Source of the DNA: Alteromonadaceae bacterium
GTDB taxonomy: Bacteria; Pseudomonadota; Gammaproteobacteria; Enterobacterales; Alteromonadaceae
Direction of reading: 5' to 3'
Length of the DNA stretch: 56,613 bases
Assembly: GCA_015491935.1 (NCBI GenBank)
Contig: WGGB01000207.1
Coordinates: 1-56,613, forward strand
Position 1 is the first letter of the stretch. Each line of letters opens with the position of its first letter. This document shows, piece by piece, positions 9,230 to 17,737 of this stretch. Position numbers and translations under genes: made by a program. Under the pieces are notes generated by a model. That model saw nothing but the letters and a program-made list of their open reading frames with translations. It did no database searches and was not told the origin of the DNA.

Positions 9230-9868
9230 TTACTGAGCATCTTTTTGATTTTCAGGTAATGCTTTTATAAAGGCATCAAGCTTATTACAACGCTCACAAA
9301 TTCCTTCAATTAATGGGTATTTAGACATAGTTAAACCAAAACGGTTAGCATTATAAACTTGCGGAACAAGGCAAATATCAGCCATAGTGAGTTGATCACC
9401 AAAACAATATAGCCCTGCACTCTTGGTCAGTTGTTTTTCTATACTAGTAAAACCTAGATCCATCCAGTGCTGAACCCAAGCAAGTTTTTGCTGATCTGTT
9501 ACGGCTAATTCATTCACCAAATACTGTTGCACACGTAAATTATTAACTGGATGAATTTCGCAGGCTATATCTAATGCTAATGCTTGTACTTTGGCCTTAT
9601 CGACAATATTATCGGGATATAAAGGTACTTGTTTATAACACGCATCTAAATAATCAATAATAGCAATAGACTGACTAAGTACAAGGTCACCATCAACTAA
9701 GGTGGGCACTAAATGACTGGGGTTTAATTCAGTATAATCAGTATGATGTTGCTGCCCACCTTCTTTTATAAGGTGTACCGACTGTGAGTCAAAATCAATA
9801 TTCTTTAAATATAAAGCAATTCGCACTCGATAAGCTGCTGATGAACGCCAATAACCATATAGTTTCAT
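9230..9868 (-). CDS. maiA: Maleylacetoacetate isomerase (zeta-class GST)
   Basis: A 212-residue zeta glutathione transferase that converts 4-maleylacetoacetate to fumarylacetoacetate with glutathione in tyrosine/homogentisate breakdown. The N-terminal KLYGYWRSSAAYRVRIAL is the family active-site segment; the Ser-Ser pair is kept and the following Cys of eukaryotic enzymes is Ala. Other conserved blocks are NPSHLVPTLVDGD and SQSIAIIDYLD, then CFGDQLTMADICLVPQVYNA in the C-terminal domain. It lies 33 bases after fahA, so the two form an operon for the last two steps of the pathway. Confidence 0.95.
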   Translation of the reverse strand: MKLYGYWRSSAAYRVRIALYLKNIDFDSQSVHLIKEGGQQHHTDYTELNPSHLVPTLVDGDLVLSQSIAIIDYLDACYKQVPLYPDNIVDKAKVQALALDIACEIHPVNNLRVQQYLVNELAVTDQQKLAWVQHWMDLGFTSIEKQLTKSAGLYCFGDQLTMADICLVPQVYNANRFGLTMSKYPLIEGICERCNKLDAFIKALPENQKDAQ

Positions 9869-9901
9869 AGTTTAAACCTTGCTCAATAATGCTAAAAGCA
9901 C

Positions 9902-10891
9902 TTATGCTTTTTTATATTGCACGACTTTTTGATCTATCGCACCAAAAATACTATCACCATTTTCACTAAACATTTCAATACGCACGGTATTACAAAATTG
10001 CATAAAAGGCGTACTTGGCTTGCCATCAGCAATAATTTCTAGCATACGTTTTTCAGCTAAACAACTAGAGCCTGCACTGCGATCATAATTAGAAATAGTA
10101 CCTGAACCAACAATACAGCCTGCACCTAACGGACGAGTTTGAGCGGCGTGAGCCACAATAGTTGGAAAGTCAAAGGTCATATCAACACCACAGTTTGGCT
10201 GACCAAATAATTCACCATTTAAATGGGTGGTTAAGGGTAAAAGCACTTTAGTACCACTCCAAGCATCGCCCAATTCATCAGGAGTTACGGCAACAGGAGA
10301 AAAAGCACTTGAAGGTTTGCTGGCAAAAAAACCAAAGCCTTTAGCTAATTCACCAGGGATCAAATTACGTAAAGATACATCATTAACTAGCATTAATAAT
10401 TTTATGTGACTGGCTGTTGCTTCTGCACTTGCGCCCATAGGCACATCATCAGTAATAACGGCAACTTCTGATTCAAAGTCAATACCAAATTCTTCACTTG
10501 CCACTAAAATATCATCACGAGGTCCAATAAATGAATCACTACCACCTTGATACATTAAAGGATCAGTCCAAAATGTTTCAGGCATTGGCGCATTACGTGC
10601 TTTGCGTACTAATTCAACATGATTAACATAAGCGCTACCATCAGCCCATTGATAAGCTCTTGGTAAAGGTGATTCACAATGGTTTTGTTCAAATGCTAAG
10701 GTGTTTTCTAATTCCCCAGCATTTATAGCTTGATAAACACTGTCAAGTTTAGGCGCTATGTTCGCCCAATCATCCAACGCTTGTTGTAAGGTAAGTGCTA
10801 TATCGTTTACCTTAACTGCACGTGTTAAATCGCGACTAACAACAACTAATTGGCCATCGCGAGTGTTATTCTTTAATGTTGCTAACTTCAT
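9902..10891 (-). CDS. fahA: Fumarylacetoacetate hydrolase family protein
   Basis: It cleaves fumarylacetoacetate to fumarate and acetoacetate, the last step of tyrosine catabolism. The open frame extends to 11005, but the start is placed at the ATG at 10891. There AAAGG sits upstream, the protein begins MKLATLKNNTRDGQLVVV as in relatives, and the length (329 residues) fits the family. FAH-domain features include EVAVITDDVP near residue 160, NDVSLRNLIPGELAKGFGFFASKPSS, and the GSGTISNYD segment near 270. It is the first gene of the fahA-maiA pair, and a TyrR-box-like site lies about 110 bases upstream. Confidence 0.93.
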   Translation of the reverse strand: MKLATLKNNTRDGQLVVVSRDLTRAVKVNDIALTLQQALDDWANIAPKLDSVYQAINAGELENTLAFEQNHCESPLPRAYQWADGSAYVNHVELVRKARNAPMPETFWTDPLMYQGGSDSFIGPRDDILVASEEFGIDFESEVAVITDDVPMGASAEATASHIKLLMLVNDVSLRNLIPGELAKGFGFFASKPSSAFSPVAVTPDELGDAWSGTKVLLPLTTHLNGELFGQPNCGVDMTFDFPTIVAHAAQTRPLGAGCIVGSGTISNYDRSAGSSCLAEKRMLEIIADGKPSTPFMQFCNTVRIEMFSENGDSIFGAIDQKVVQYKKA

Positions 10892-10997
10892 AAATAAACC
10901 TTTATAAGTGCTATGAAAAATATTTTTATATATAAGAATTGTACGGGATTTTTTAGTAAACACTAACACCTCAGCAGCTAAGTCTGGTGTAGTGCCA

Positions 10998-11015
10998 TGT
11001 TTCAATTTGTTTACA
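10998..11015 (-). promoter_or_regulatory. TyrR-box-like site upstream of fahA
   Basis: The 18-mer TGTTTCAATTTGTTTACA keeps the perfect TTTACA half and the G and C at positions 2 and 17 of the TyrR consensus TGTAAA-N6-TTTACA. The other half matches only TGT. It lies in the fahA-maiA upstream region, which supports TyrR control of the catabolic pair. Confidence 0.5.
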
Positions 11016-11077
11016 CAATATCATGCTAAAAACTGTATTTATAAGCGATAATACTAGTAATAAAAAACAAAAACACA

Positions 11078-11106
11078 CTGCAGGCCTATGATTTACTAGC
11101 CTGCAG
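11078..11106 (-). terminator. Rho-independent terminator of tyrR
   Basis: A perfect 8-bp GC-rich stem (CTGCAGGC / GCCTGCAG) with a 13-base loop is followed on the minus strand by a T-rich run. It sits 18 bases after the tyrR stop and separates tyrR from fahA. Confidence 0.8.
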
Positions 11107-11123
11107 ATAAAAAGATAAAGTAA

Positions 11124-12674
11124 CTAAATCTTTACAGTTTTTTTATTGATATTATATTCACGTAATTTATTGGCAATAGCTGTATGGCTCAAGCCTAATT
11201 TTTTCGCTAATTGACGTGTACTTGGATAGGCGGGATAAAGTTTTCTTAGTAAATTAGCTTCAAAATTTTTCACCGCTTCATCTAAAGTACCTTCAAAATC
11301 TTGCTCTAAATAACCGCGTTCACGAGTATATGCTGGTAACTGTAAGTGACTAGTCGATAAAGTATCACCTTCAAGCAAAGATACTGCGCGAATTAATACA
11401 TTTTCAAGCTGACGAACATTACCAGGCCATGGATAATGTTCGATAAATTCACGACAAGAATCACTAAAGGTTAAATGATTTTTTCCTATTTGTTGAGCCG
11501 ATTTAGCAATAAAAAATTCAGCTAAAGGGATAATATCACTGCGACGCTCTCTTAATGACGGTAAGTTTAACCCCAAAACATTCAAGCGGTAATAAAGATC
11601 TTCTCTAAATTCCCCCTTTGCCACCAAACTTAATAAATCTTTATTCGTTGAACAAATAATTCGAACATTAACATTAACCTCTTGTTCATCATCAATACGA
11701 CGAAAGCTGCCATCTTGAATCACACGCAATAACTTAATTTGCAGTTTAGCGGACATTTCCCCCACTTCATCAAGAAAAATAGTCCCACCATCAGCAAGTT
11801 CAAAAATACCTCGTTTAGGGGGTTCTCCTGCTTTATTTATGCTACCAAAAAGCTCTGATTCTGCCGCTTCATCAGGCAATGAAGCACAGTTAAGCATCAT
11901 AAAAGGTTTATCATGTCGGTCGCTGGCATTGTGGCAAGCACGAGCTAAAAGTTCTTTACCCGTACCTGTTTCACCGGTAATAAGCATTGCTGAGTCTAAT
12001 TGCACCATGCGTTTCGCTTCTCGAATAACTTTACGCATTGCACTACTACTCGCCTGAATATGACTAAAGCCACTATCACTCGTCTGTTTAAAGGCATTCA
12101 TTTGTTGTCCTAAACGCACTTCTGACTTTAAAATGAGCATTGCACCCGCTAAAACTTGTTTATCCGATTCGTCGGTAACGTGTATTGGCATAATATCAGC
12201 AACAAAATCATCATCTAAAAATTTTACTCGTCGCGTTTGGGCAAGCACTTCATCCGCCTCAAGATAACGAGAAAAATTAAAACCTTTTAACCAATTACTA
12301 ACGTGTTCACCTTTGATGTTTGCACTATCAGTATTAATGGCAAATTGTGCGGCATTGTTCACTAATAAAACATTGCCTTTAACATCAATAGAAATAAAAG
12401 GATCGGGAAAGGTTTTAATTAAGGTTTCAAGTTCATTACGTTCGCGCTCAGAAGGCATATAAGGTGCAGTCTTCACATCGCCAACACCTTCAATCAACCT
12501 GAGTTGCGGCATAAATTGTTGTAACTCTGAAAATTCAAGATCAGGAATATTAATAAAAATTCGTCCTGGTTGTTTGAGCTCTATTCCTCTAACATTAATG
12601 TCATGCTCAACAAAAATTCTCAGCACTTTTTCACCCATACCAACACGATCATGACATGAAATTTCTAAACGCAT
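11124..12674 (-). CDS. tyrR: Transcriptional regulator TyrR
   Basis: At 516 residues it is close to E. coli TyrR (513). The order is an N-terminal ACT domain (1-70, MRLEISCHDRVGMGEKVLRI), a PAS domain (about 78-190), a sigma-54-type AAA+ domain (about 207-430) and a Fis-type helix-turn-helix (TRQLAKKLGLSHTAIANKL). The AAA+ domain has Walker A GETGTGKE and Walker B GGTIFLDE. The GAFTGA loop needed to contact sigma-54 is replaced by GSINKAG, as expected for TyrR, which acts on sigma-70 promoters. It senses aromatic amino acids. A perfect TyrR box lies 63 bases upstream, indicating autoregulation. In E. coli tyrR also follows ycjX-ycjF, as it nearly does here. Confidence 0.96.
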   Translation of the reverse strand: MRLEISCHDRVGMGEKVLRIFVEHDINVRGIELKQPGRIFINIPDLEFSELQQFMPQLRLIEGVGDVKTAPYMPSERERNELETLIKTFPDPFISIDVKGNVLLVNNAAQFAINTDSANIKGEHVSNWLKGFNFSRYLEADEVLAQTRRVKFLDDDFVADIMPIHVTDESDKQVLAGAMLILKSEVRLGQQMNAFKQTSDSGFSHIQASSSAMRKVIREAKRMVQLDSAMLITGETGTGKELLARACHNASDRHDKPFMMLNCASLPDEAAESELFGSINKAGEPPKRGIFELADGGTIFLDEVGEMSAKLQIKLLRVIQDGSFRRIDDEQEVNVNVRIICSTNKDLLSLVAKGEFREDLYYRLNVLGLNLPSLRERRSDIIPLAEFFIAKSAQQIGKNHLTFSDSCREFIEHYPWPGNVRQLENVLIRAVSLLEGDTLSTSHLQLPAYTRERGYLEQDFEGTLDEAVKNFEANLLRKLYPAYPSTRQLAKKLGLSHTAIANKLREYNINKKTVKI

Positions 12675-12736
12675 TTACCTAACCCTTTTACCAATACAGT
12701 CCAAACGGACAATCTAATAATGAATAACTGCACTAT

Positions 12737-12754
12737 TGTAAACTAATTTTTACA
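12737..12754 (-). promoter_or_regulatory. Perfect TyrR box upstream of tyrR
   Basis: TGTAAACTAATTTTTACA matches the consensus TGTAAA-N6-TTTACA in all twelve fixed positions. It lies between the phhB terminator and tyrR, so it most likely serves tyrR autoregulation. Confidence 0.85.
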
Positions 12755-12784
12755 AAAAAAAAGCCTCCCAGAATAGGGAAGCTT
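12755..12784 (-). terminator. Rho-independent terminator of phhAB
   Basis: The stem AAGC-x-TCCC / GGGA-x-GCTT with a 6-base loop is followed on the minus strand by eight T. It ends the phhA-phhB unit and directly abuts the TyrR box. Confidence 0.8.
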
Positions 12785-12851
12785 GATTAAATGTAACTAA
12801 TTCTAATAGCGGATTGAAATTATTGTTTTAAAAGCGTATATATTATTTAAA

Positions 12852-13196
12852 TTACAATAACTTATCTGTTTTTGCTGCACATATAAAATCATTTTTATGT
12901 AAGCCTTTTATCGCATGAGTCCACCAAGTTACTTTAACTTTGCCCCATTCTAATAAAATGGCTGGGTGATGAAATTCAGCTTCAGCAAGTTCAGCTACTT
13001 TATTGGCAAAGGCTAAAGCAAGCTTAAAATTTTTAAATTTATACTCACGCTCTAGCATCATAATATTATCACGCACTTCGGGGATCCAATCGGGGATCAT
13101 TGCGAGCAACTCAGCTAATTCATCGTCACTTACTTTAGGCGCATCAACATGACAGGCTTCACATTTTTGTGCGGCAAGGGTGTTATTGTCAGACAT
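12852..13196 (-). CDS. phhB: Pterin-4a-carbinolamine dehydratase
   Basis: This 114-residue enzyme dehydrates 4a-hydroxytetrahydropterin, recycling the cofactor of phenylalanine hydroxylase. The family active-site block is visible as [22 protein letters not shown] (about residues 73-94) with the catalytic His pair and the later His. An N-terminal [16 protein letters not shown] segment is usual in gammaproteobacterial PhhB. It lies 81 bases downstream of phhA, in the same operon, and is closed by a strong terminator. Confidence 0.96.
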   Translation of the reverse strand: MSDNNTLAAQKCEACHVDAPKVSDDELAELLAMIPDWIPEVRDNIMMLEREYKFKNFKLALAFANKVAELAEAEFHHPAILLEWGKVKVTWWTHAIKGLHKNDFICAAKTDKLL

Positions 13197-13277
13197 AGTT
13201 TTTCCTTTCTTATTTACTTTAATTTTATGATTAAATTTTGTTGTTGTGCTTTTATTTTAATATTTTAAACTTAGCCA

Positions 13278-14090
13278 CTAACTTGCTATTTTAGCTTCTT
13301 TAGGTGGAAATTTGGCTTCATGTAAACCTAATTTTTTAGCCTCTTCAATCAGCGCCATAATATCTTCCACTGAATGTTTTCTTATGTTTTTTAACTCGCT
13401 AACACTGTCCAACATAAAATAAATAGGTTGCATAATATCAATACGATAAGGCGTTCTTAATACATCAAGCATATCAAAAGGTTTTAACTCTAATGGTTTG
13501 TTTGATGTGGCATAATCGGTTTCGCTAGGTGAAGACAATACACCACCACCGTAAATGCGAACACCATCAGGTGTATTAAGCAGACCAAATTCGACTGTAA
13601 ACCAATAAAGGCGAGCTAAGAAAACGCGTTGTTCTTTAGTTGCTGCTAACCCCATTTTTCCAAATGCTTGAGTATAATCAGCAAAGTCACTATTGGTTAA
13701 TAAGGGACAATGACCAAAAATTTCATGAAAAATATCAGGTTCTTGTAAATAATCCATTTCTTCTCGACTACGAATAAAAGTCGCCACGGGGAATTTTTTT
13801 TCTGAAAGTAATTGAAAAAACTTTCCAAAGCCAATTAATGCTGGCACAGGTTCACATTGCCAACCAGTATTGGCTTTTAAAACTTCGCTAACATCATTTA
13901 ATTGTGGAATGCGATCTAAGGGTAAATTTAATTTTGCTAAACCCTCAAAATATTCATCGCACGCCTTATCTTTTATACAGCTAAGTTGTCTGGTTATTAG
14001 TTCATGCCATATTTGATTTTCTTCATCAGACCAGTGAATAATCCCCTTTTCATCTGCCGTTTTTGAGGTATATTTTGTTGCCTTTGCCAT
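13278..14090 (-). CDS. phhA: Phenylalanine-4-hydroxylase
   Basis: This 270-residue bacterial pterin-dependent non-heme iron enzyme converts phenylalanine to tyrosine. The iron-binding HEIFGHCPLL motif lies near residues 121-130 and the third ligand Glu in WFTVEFGL further on. There is no N-terminal regulatory domain, as is normal in bacteria. It is first gene of phhAB and feeds tyrosine into the homogentisate route, whose last steps (fahA, maiA) are nearby. The middle enzymes HppD and HmgA and the aminotransferase are not in this window. A TyrR-like box lies about 160 bases upstream. Confidence 0.97.
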   Translation of the reverse strand: MAKATKYTSKTADEKGIIHWSDEENQIWHELITRQLSCIKDKACDEYFEGLAKLNLPLDRIPQLNDVSEVLKANTGWQCEPVPALIGFGKFFQLLSEKKFPVATFIRSREEMDYLQEPDIFHEIFGHCPLLTNSDFADYTQAFGKMGLAATKEQRVFLARLYWFTVEFGLLNTPDGVRIYGGGVLSSPSETDYATSNKPLELKPFDMLDVLRTPYRIDIMQPIYFMLDSVSELKNIRKHSVEDIMALIEEAKKLGLHEAKFPPKEAKIAS

Positions 14091-14174
14091 AATAACTTCC
14101 TTAACAACGCCTATATTTTTAAGTTATTTTAATAATGATTCATAAGCGTATTGTAATTTGTAGGTGGTAAACCA

Positions 14175-14189
14175 TTACATTAAGTGTAA
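14175..14189 (-). promoter_or_regulatory. 15-bp palindrome upstream of phhA
   Basis: TTACATTAAGTGTAA is a perfect inverted repeat (TTACA-N5-TGTAA) 85 bases upstream of the phhA start. The half-sites are in the opposite order to a TyrR box, so this may be a site for another regulator or part of an overlapping TyrR array. Confidence 0.35.
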
Positions 14190-14251
14190 AGGAAGAAGAT
14201 AAGAAAAATAAACCTCAAAAAATTGGTTGTTATTTGCTCATTTTTAATGAC

Positions 14252-14269
14252 TGTAAAGGGAATAATACA
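14252..14269 (-). promoter_or_regulatory. TyrR-box-like site upstream of phhA
   Basis: TGTAAAGGGAATAATACA keeps the left half of the TyrR box perfectly and the TACA core of the right half, with TGTA-N10-TACA spacing. It lies about 160 bases upstream of phhA and just past the ycjF stop codon. Confidence 0.5.
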
Positions 14270-14301
14270 AGGAGTGTACAAATAGCACTAATTGGCTCAT
14301 A

Positions 14302-15462
14302 TTAGCGCTTATTTTTTATTAGTGTACTGACTTGACTAATAACCGCTTTACGAATTACGGAAATTTTAGGTTCATCAGCGATAAGTTGTGGACAATTAAA
14401 ACTAATTGGTCGTGCTAATTTGAGTACTCGTAAGCCTAAACGAGCCGTTAGCATACCCGCACCCAGACCTTGTGCTAAACGACCTGACATTTTACCTAAT
14501 ATATCGGCACCTAACATATCCGCTCCCACATCGGTTAACATTTCACTAGCGCCAGCATAAACCATATTAACAAAAACTTGCTTAATTAACTTAATTCGAC
14601 TCCAGTATCCTAGTTTTAAGCCATATAAGCCTGCAACTTTATCTATCATACGCAAATTACGCCATAACATGATTAACATATCAATTAGCGCAACAGGGCT
14701 TAATGCGACTAACACTACTGACTCAGTTGAAAATTTTGCAATTTCATTAATTGCGCGTTTATCCACTTGGCTTAAGACGGTACGCGAATATAGTTGTAAT
14801 ACTTCTTCAGCGTTATATTCTGGTTGTAGGTGTTGCTGCCAATTTTTTGTGTCGCCAAATGAGGTATCGCAAGGTAGATTTTCATCAATTTGTTCACATA
14901 AAGCTATACTTGTTTGATGTGCTGCCAATAATGTTTTATTACTTTTATTGGCTGTTTTGTTTGGGCTTTTATTATTTAATAGATTAAAAGCTTGGTCTTT
15001 TATTTTTTGCTGCTGCTTAAATTGGCGTAATCCGACTAACTCACGCAATAAAACTGAGCCAGAAATAATCGTTAAAGCCAATCCAATAAAAGCAACAATA
15101 GTTGTGGTAATGGGTGATTCTGTAAAGCCTGTATAAAAATAATCAAAACTTTCAATAGCAATTAAAACAGCAAACAAAGTAAAAACGATCCGCCATAACC
15201 AACGTGGTTTTGTTGGTGTTTCATCATCTTTTGTAAATACCGCCTGCTCAACTCTATTTTGTTGCTCTAATTCTTCGTCTTGTTGCCAGTTATCATCATC
15301 AAAAATCACTTGCTGTTTTGCTGGTAATTGCTCTGTGATTTGTGGATGAGAACTATCTAAAGGTTCACTTTGAGCAAAGAGTACTTGTTGTTGATACGAT
15401 TCGTGGGGGAGCTTTTCTTTACTTTGTTGCTCTTTTAAGTGTTCTTTTTGTGAGGCACTCAT
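14302..15462 (-). CDS. ycjF: YcjF/TIGR01620 family (DUF697) inner-membrane protein
   Basis: This 386-residue protein has a polar N-terminus rich in Gln and Glu (1-85) and two transmembrane helices (about 90-140). Its C-terminal DUF697 domain includes VLVALSPVALIDMLIMLWRNLRMI and ends with LGAGMLTARLGL. In E. coli YcjF is encoded with YcjX next to the psp genes and tyrR. Its biochemical role is not established; the context points to envelope stress. The start overlaps the ycjX stop by four bases (ATGA), so the two are translationally coupled. Confidence 0.92.
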   Translation of the reverse strand: MSASQKEHLKEQQSKEKLPHESYQQQVLFAQSEPLDSSHPQITEQLPAKQQVIFDDDNWQQDEELEQQNRVEQAVFTKDDETPTKPRWLWRIVFTLFAVLIAIESFDYFYTGFTESPITTTIVAFIGLALTIISGSVLLRELVGLRQFKQQQKIKDQAFNLLNNKSPNKTANKSNKTLLAAHQTSIALCEQIDENLPCDTSFGDTKNWQQHLQPEYNAEEVLQLYSRTVLSQVDKRAINEIAKFSTESVVLVALSPVALIDMLIMLWRNLRMIDKVAGLYGLKLGYWSRIKLIKQVFVNMVYAGASEMLTDVGADMLGADILGKMSGRLAQGLGAGMLTARLGLRVLKLARPISFNCPQLIADEPKISVIRKAVISQVSTLIKNKR

Positions 15463-16889
15463 TTCATTTTATCTCCCAGTAAAAATTGCAGTACTTGATC
15501 CATACGAATATGGGGTAATGGTTGACAAGGGTTCGTTTTCACTTGTGGTGCAAATTCAACAAAATTAAAGTGATTATTTTGCCAGTAATCCTGATCAGGC
15601 AACTGGCTTGGTACTAATCCAGGGAATAACGTTAACGGCTGCTGATCATTTAATTTAACGCCTTTAATCACAGGTAAACTATTTCCTTGATATTGTGCTT
15701 TACCAGATGATGTTGCCTTAATACCCGCTATAGAGAGAGTTTTCATGGTTAAATTATCAAAGCTAAGTTTTTGTTTAGGTTGAAAAACCAACTGGTTTAA
15801 TAAAGCTGATAAATTTTCATGTTGTTCAGGTGTAACATGATCAGCCTTAGTTGCCGCAAATAATAACTTATCAATTTTAGATGAAAACAATCGTGATAGT
15901 ATGCTGGATTTACCATAATTATAACTTTCTAAAATCAAATTAATGGCTAATTCTAAGTCTGCAAAGCTTTCAATGCCTTTATTTAAGGGCGTTAAACAAT
16001 CAGCCAGCACTATTTGTCGATCAAAACGTAAAAAGTGTTGTTGATAAAATTTACGCACTACTCGTTCTTTGTACTCAACAAATCGAGCTCTAAGCATACC
16101 AATTAAGCTATCATCTGTAGCATTTTGATAGGCATTTGCATCAATATCGGTAAAATTTAAATAAGGAAAAAACTGTAATATAGGGGCATTAGCCAACCCT
16201 CCTGGTAAAATAAAGCGCCCAGGTTGTATTACTGATAAACCTAATTCTTCTCTAAAATAATGTAATAATTGCGTATATTCTTCAGAAAGTGTTTTTAATA
16301 ATTCTTCATCAGCACTTTGAAAAGGGTCTAATTGCTGCACTTTAGCAATAAAATCTTGTGCGTATTGTTTACGCGGCTGTTGTTGCAACAATTGATACAT
16401 TTGCTGTGACCATTCTTCAAATGTCTGATTTAACAAAGGCAAGTCTAGCAGCCATTCCCCCGGATAGTCGGTAATATCTAAATATAATGTTGCCATTTCA
16501 TCAAAATATTTTAGCAGTGAATTTTTGGGACGATAACGAATAGCGATCCTAATTTCACTGATACCTGCAGTAGGTTCTGGCCAACTAGGCTGTGTTTTTT
16601 CTAGCATCGCTATAGCGCCATCGTAATCAAAACGGGCAATATGAAAATGTTTTTGTGGTACACGCTTAGCCGCAATAAAGCGACCTTGATGGACCACATC
16701 AAAAAAAGCTAATTTAGAATCACTATTTTCATTAATAAGCTGATTAATTAGTGAGGTAATAAAGGCTGTTTTACCACTACGACTTAACCCTGTCACGGCT
16801 AAATTAACGTGTTGATCAATCACACGATTAAGTGCGCTACTGGCTTGATGCTTTATTTTTTTTAATTTTTCAGAATTAAGTAATGCCAT
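15459..16889 (-). CDS. ycjX: YcjX family P-loop ATPase/GTPase
   Basis: This 476-residue cytoplasmic protein has a P-loop (TGLSRSGKTAF, about residues 33-43) and the conserved YLDITDYPGEWLLDLPLL (about 136-153). It also has FDRQIVLADCLTPLNKG (about 306) and a late AATKADHVTPEQH motif resembling the NKxD specificity loop. The family is induced with the phage-shock response, but its exact role is unknown. It is co-transcribed with ycjF. It lies 93 bases from pspC; a hairpin between them may reduce or process the transcript. Confidence 0.94.
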   Translation of the reverse strand: MALLNSEKLKKIKHQASSALNRVIDQHVNLAVTGLSRSGKTAFITSLINQLINENSDSKLAFFDVVHQGRFIAAKRVPQKHFHIARFDYDGAIAMLEKTQPSWPEPTAGISEIRIAIRYRPKNSLLKYFDEMATLYLDITDYPGEWLLDLPLLNQTFEEWSQQMYQLLQQQPRKQYAQDFIAKVQQLDPFQSADEELLKTLSEEYTQLLHYFREELGLSVIQPGRFILPGGLANAPILQFFPYLNFTDIDANAYQNATDDSLIGMLRARFVEYKERVVRKFYQQHFLRFDRQIVLADCLTPLNKGIESFADLELAINLILESYNYGKSSILSRLFSSKIDKLLFAATKADHVTPEQHENLSALLNQLVFQPKQKLSFDNLTMKTLSIAGIKATSSGKAQYQGNSLPVIKGVKLNDQQPLTLFPGLVPSQLPDQDYWQNNHFNFVEFAPQVKTNPCQPLPHIRMDQVLQFLLGDKMK

Positions 16890-16929
16890 TGAAAATTATG
16901 AAATGAGGGTAAAGATTAAAGGAATAATA

Positions 16930-16973
16930 GCGGTTTTTAGAATAACTTAATAGTAAGTTACTGAGTAAACCGC
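16930..16973 (-). other. Nested hairpin between pspC and ycjX
   Basis: Outer arms GCGGTTT/AAACCGC enclose inner arms TAACTTA/TAAGTTA. No T run follows on the minus strand, so this looks more like an attenuating or processing structure than a standard terminator. Confidence 0.45.
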
Positions 16974-16981
16974 TTTATTAA

Positions 16982-17446
16982 TTATAATTTATCGATTTCT
17001 CTTGAAACCGTAAATTCAGTCGAAGTAACATAAGACTCCATACGCCTTAATTGTTTTTCTAAGCCGTTAAATTTTCGGCTAATATCATGAAAAGCTTGTT
17101 TAGGCGGCTCACCAGCTTGCCAAATACGAGATTTCACTTTAATTGAATCACTATGTAATGTTGAGTTATTTGAATATTTAGCTGAACTTTTTTCTTTACT
17201 TGACGCATAATTTTGATGATTATTGAGTGGTTTTTTATCTAAAATAAACCAACCAGCAATATAAATCATAATTAAAAATGGCATACCAAATAATACACCA
17301 GAAACAACTAAAATACGCACTAGCCATGTTTCCCAGCCCAAATAATCAGCTAAGCCAGCACAAACTCCCGCAATTTTTCCTTTTTGCGGAATACGATATA
17401 GTTCTCTATTTGAACGTTTTGGTTCACAGGGATCACAGCTCATCAT
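16982..17446 (-). CDS. pspC: Phage shock protein C
   Basis: The open frame could start at 17488 inside pspB, but the double ATG at 17446/17443 is preferred. It comes right after the pspB stop, with GAGGAC six bases upstream, and gives a normal PspC N-terminus. The PspC domain is visible as RELYRIPQKGKIAGVCAGLADYLGWE, followed by a transmembrane helix (about residues 47-72) and a C-terminal tail containing a coiled-coil-like FNGLEKQLRRMESYV segment. PspC and PspB are inner-membrane sensors that release PspF by binding PspA under envelope stress. Confidence 0.93.
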   Translation of the reverse strand: MMSCDPCEPKRSNRELYRIPQKGKIAGVCAGLADYLGWETWLVRILVVSGVLFGMPFLIMIYIAGWFILDKKPLNNHQNYASSKEKSSAKYSNNSTLHSDSIKVKSRIWQAGEPPKQAFHDISRKFNGLEKQLRRMESYVTSTEFTVSREIDKL

Positions 17447-17447
17447 A

Positions 17448-17681
17448 TTAGTCCTCAACCCGTTTACGCCATTCTGGTGATTCTGCATCTAAAATAGCTT
17501 CTAAAGTTTGAATTCTATCACTCATTTTATCTGCTAATTCAGATAATTGAGTTAATTGCATATACTCTTCTTCGCTAAATCCCTGATTCACTTGGCGTTT
17601 GCTTCGATAATGTAATATCAACCAAATAGGGGCAACAACAACCATAAATATAATCAGTGGTGCAACAATTATTTCTTCCAC
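17448..17681 (-). CDS. pspB: Phage shock protein B
   Basis: This 77-residue protein has one N-terminal transmembrane helix (about residues 4-25) and a cytoplasmic helix ending in a heptad-like region (LSELADKMSDRIQTLEAIL). Length and layout match PspB (E. coli 74). The HYRSKRQ segment after the helix is family-like. It lies between pspA and pspC in the psp operon, with pspC starting two bases past its stop codon. Confidence 0.93.
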   Translation of the reverse strand: MEEIIVAPLIIFMVVVAPIWLILHYRSKRQVNQGFSEEEYMQLTQLSELADKMSDRIQTLEAILDAESPEWRKRVED

Positions 17682-17737
17682 AAGACTTCTCCTTAATGAG
17701 TCAATTAATCATTCGCTTAACTCTAGCGTTATGATAA

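Noticed and set aside
10892-11005. N-terminal extension of the fumarylacetoacetate hydrolase frame
   Set aside because: The first 38 residues are not family-like, and a ribosome site supports the internal ATG at 10891; the extension also covers the TyrR-like site.
11124-12674. TyrR as a sigma-54 activator
   Set aside because: The GAFTGA loop is absent (GSINKAG), as in other TyrR proteins, so it is not expected to work with sigma-54.
17447-17488. Longer PspC start overlapping pspB by 41 bases
   Set aside because: The double ATG at 17446/17443 has a GAGGAC site and gives the normal PspC start.
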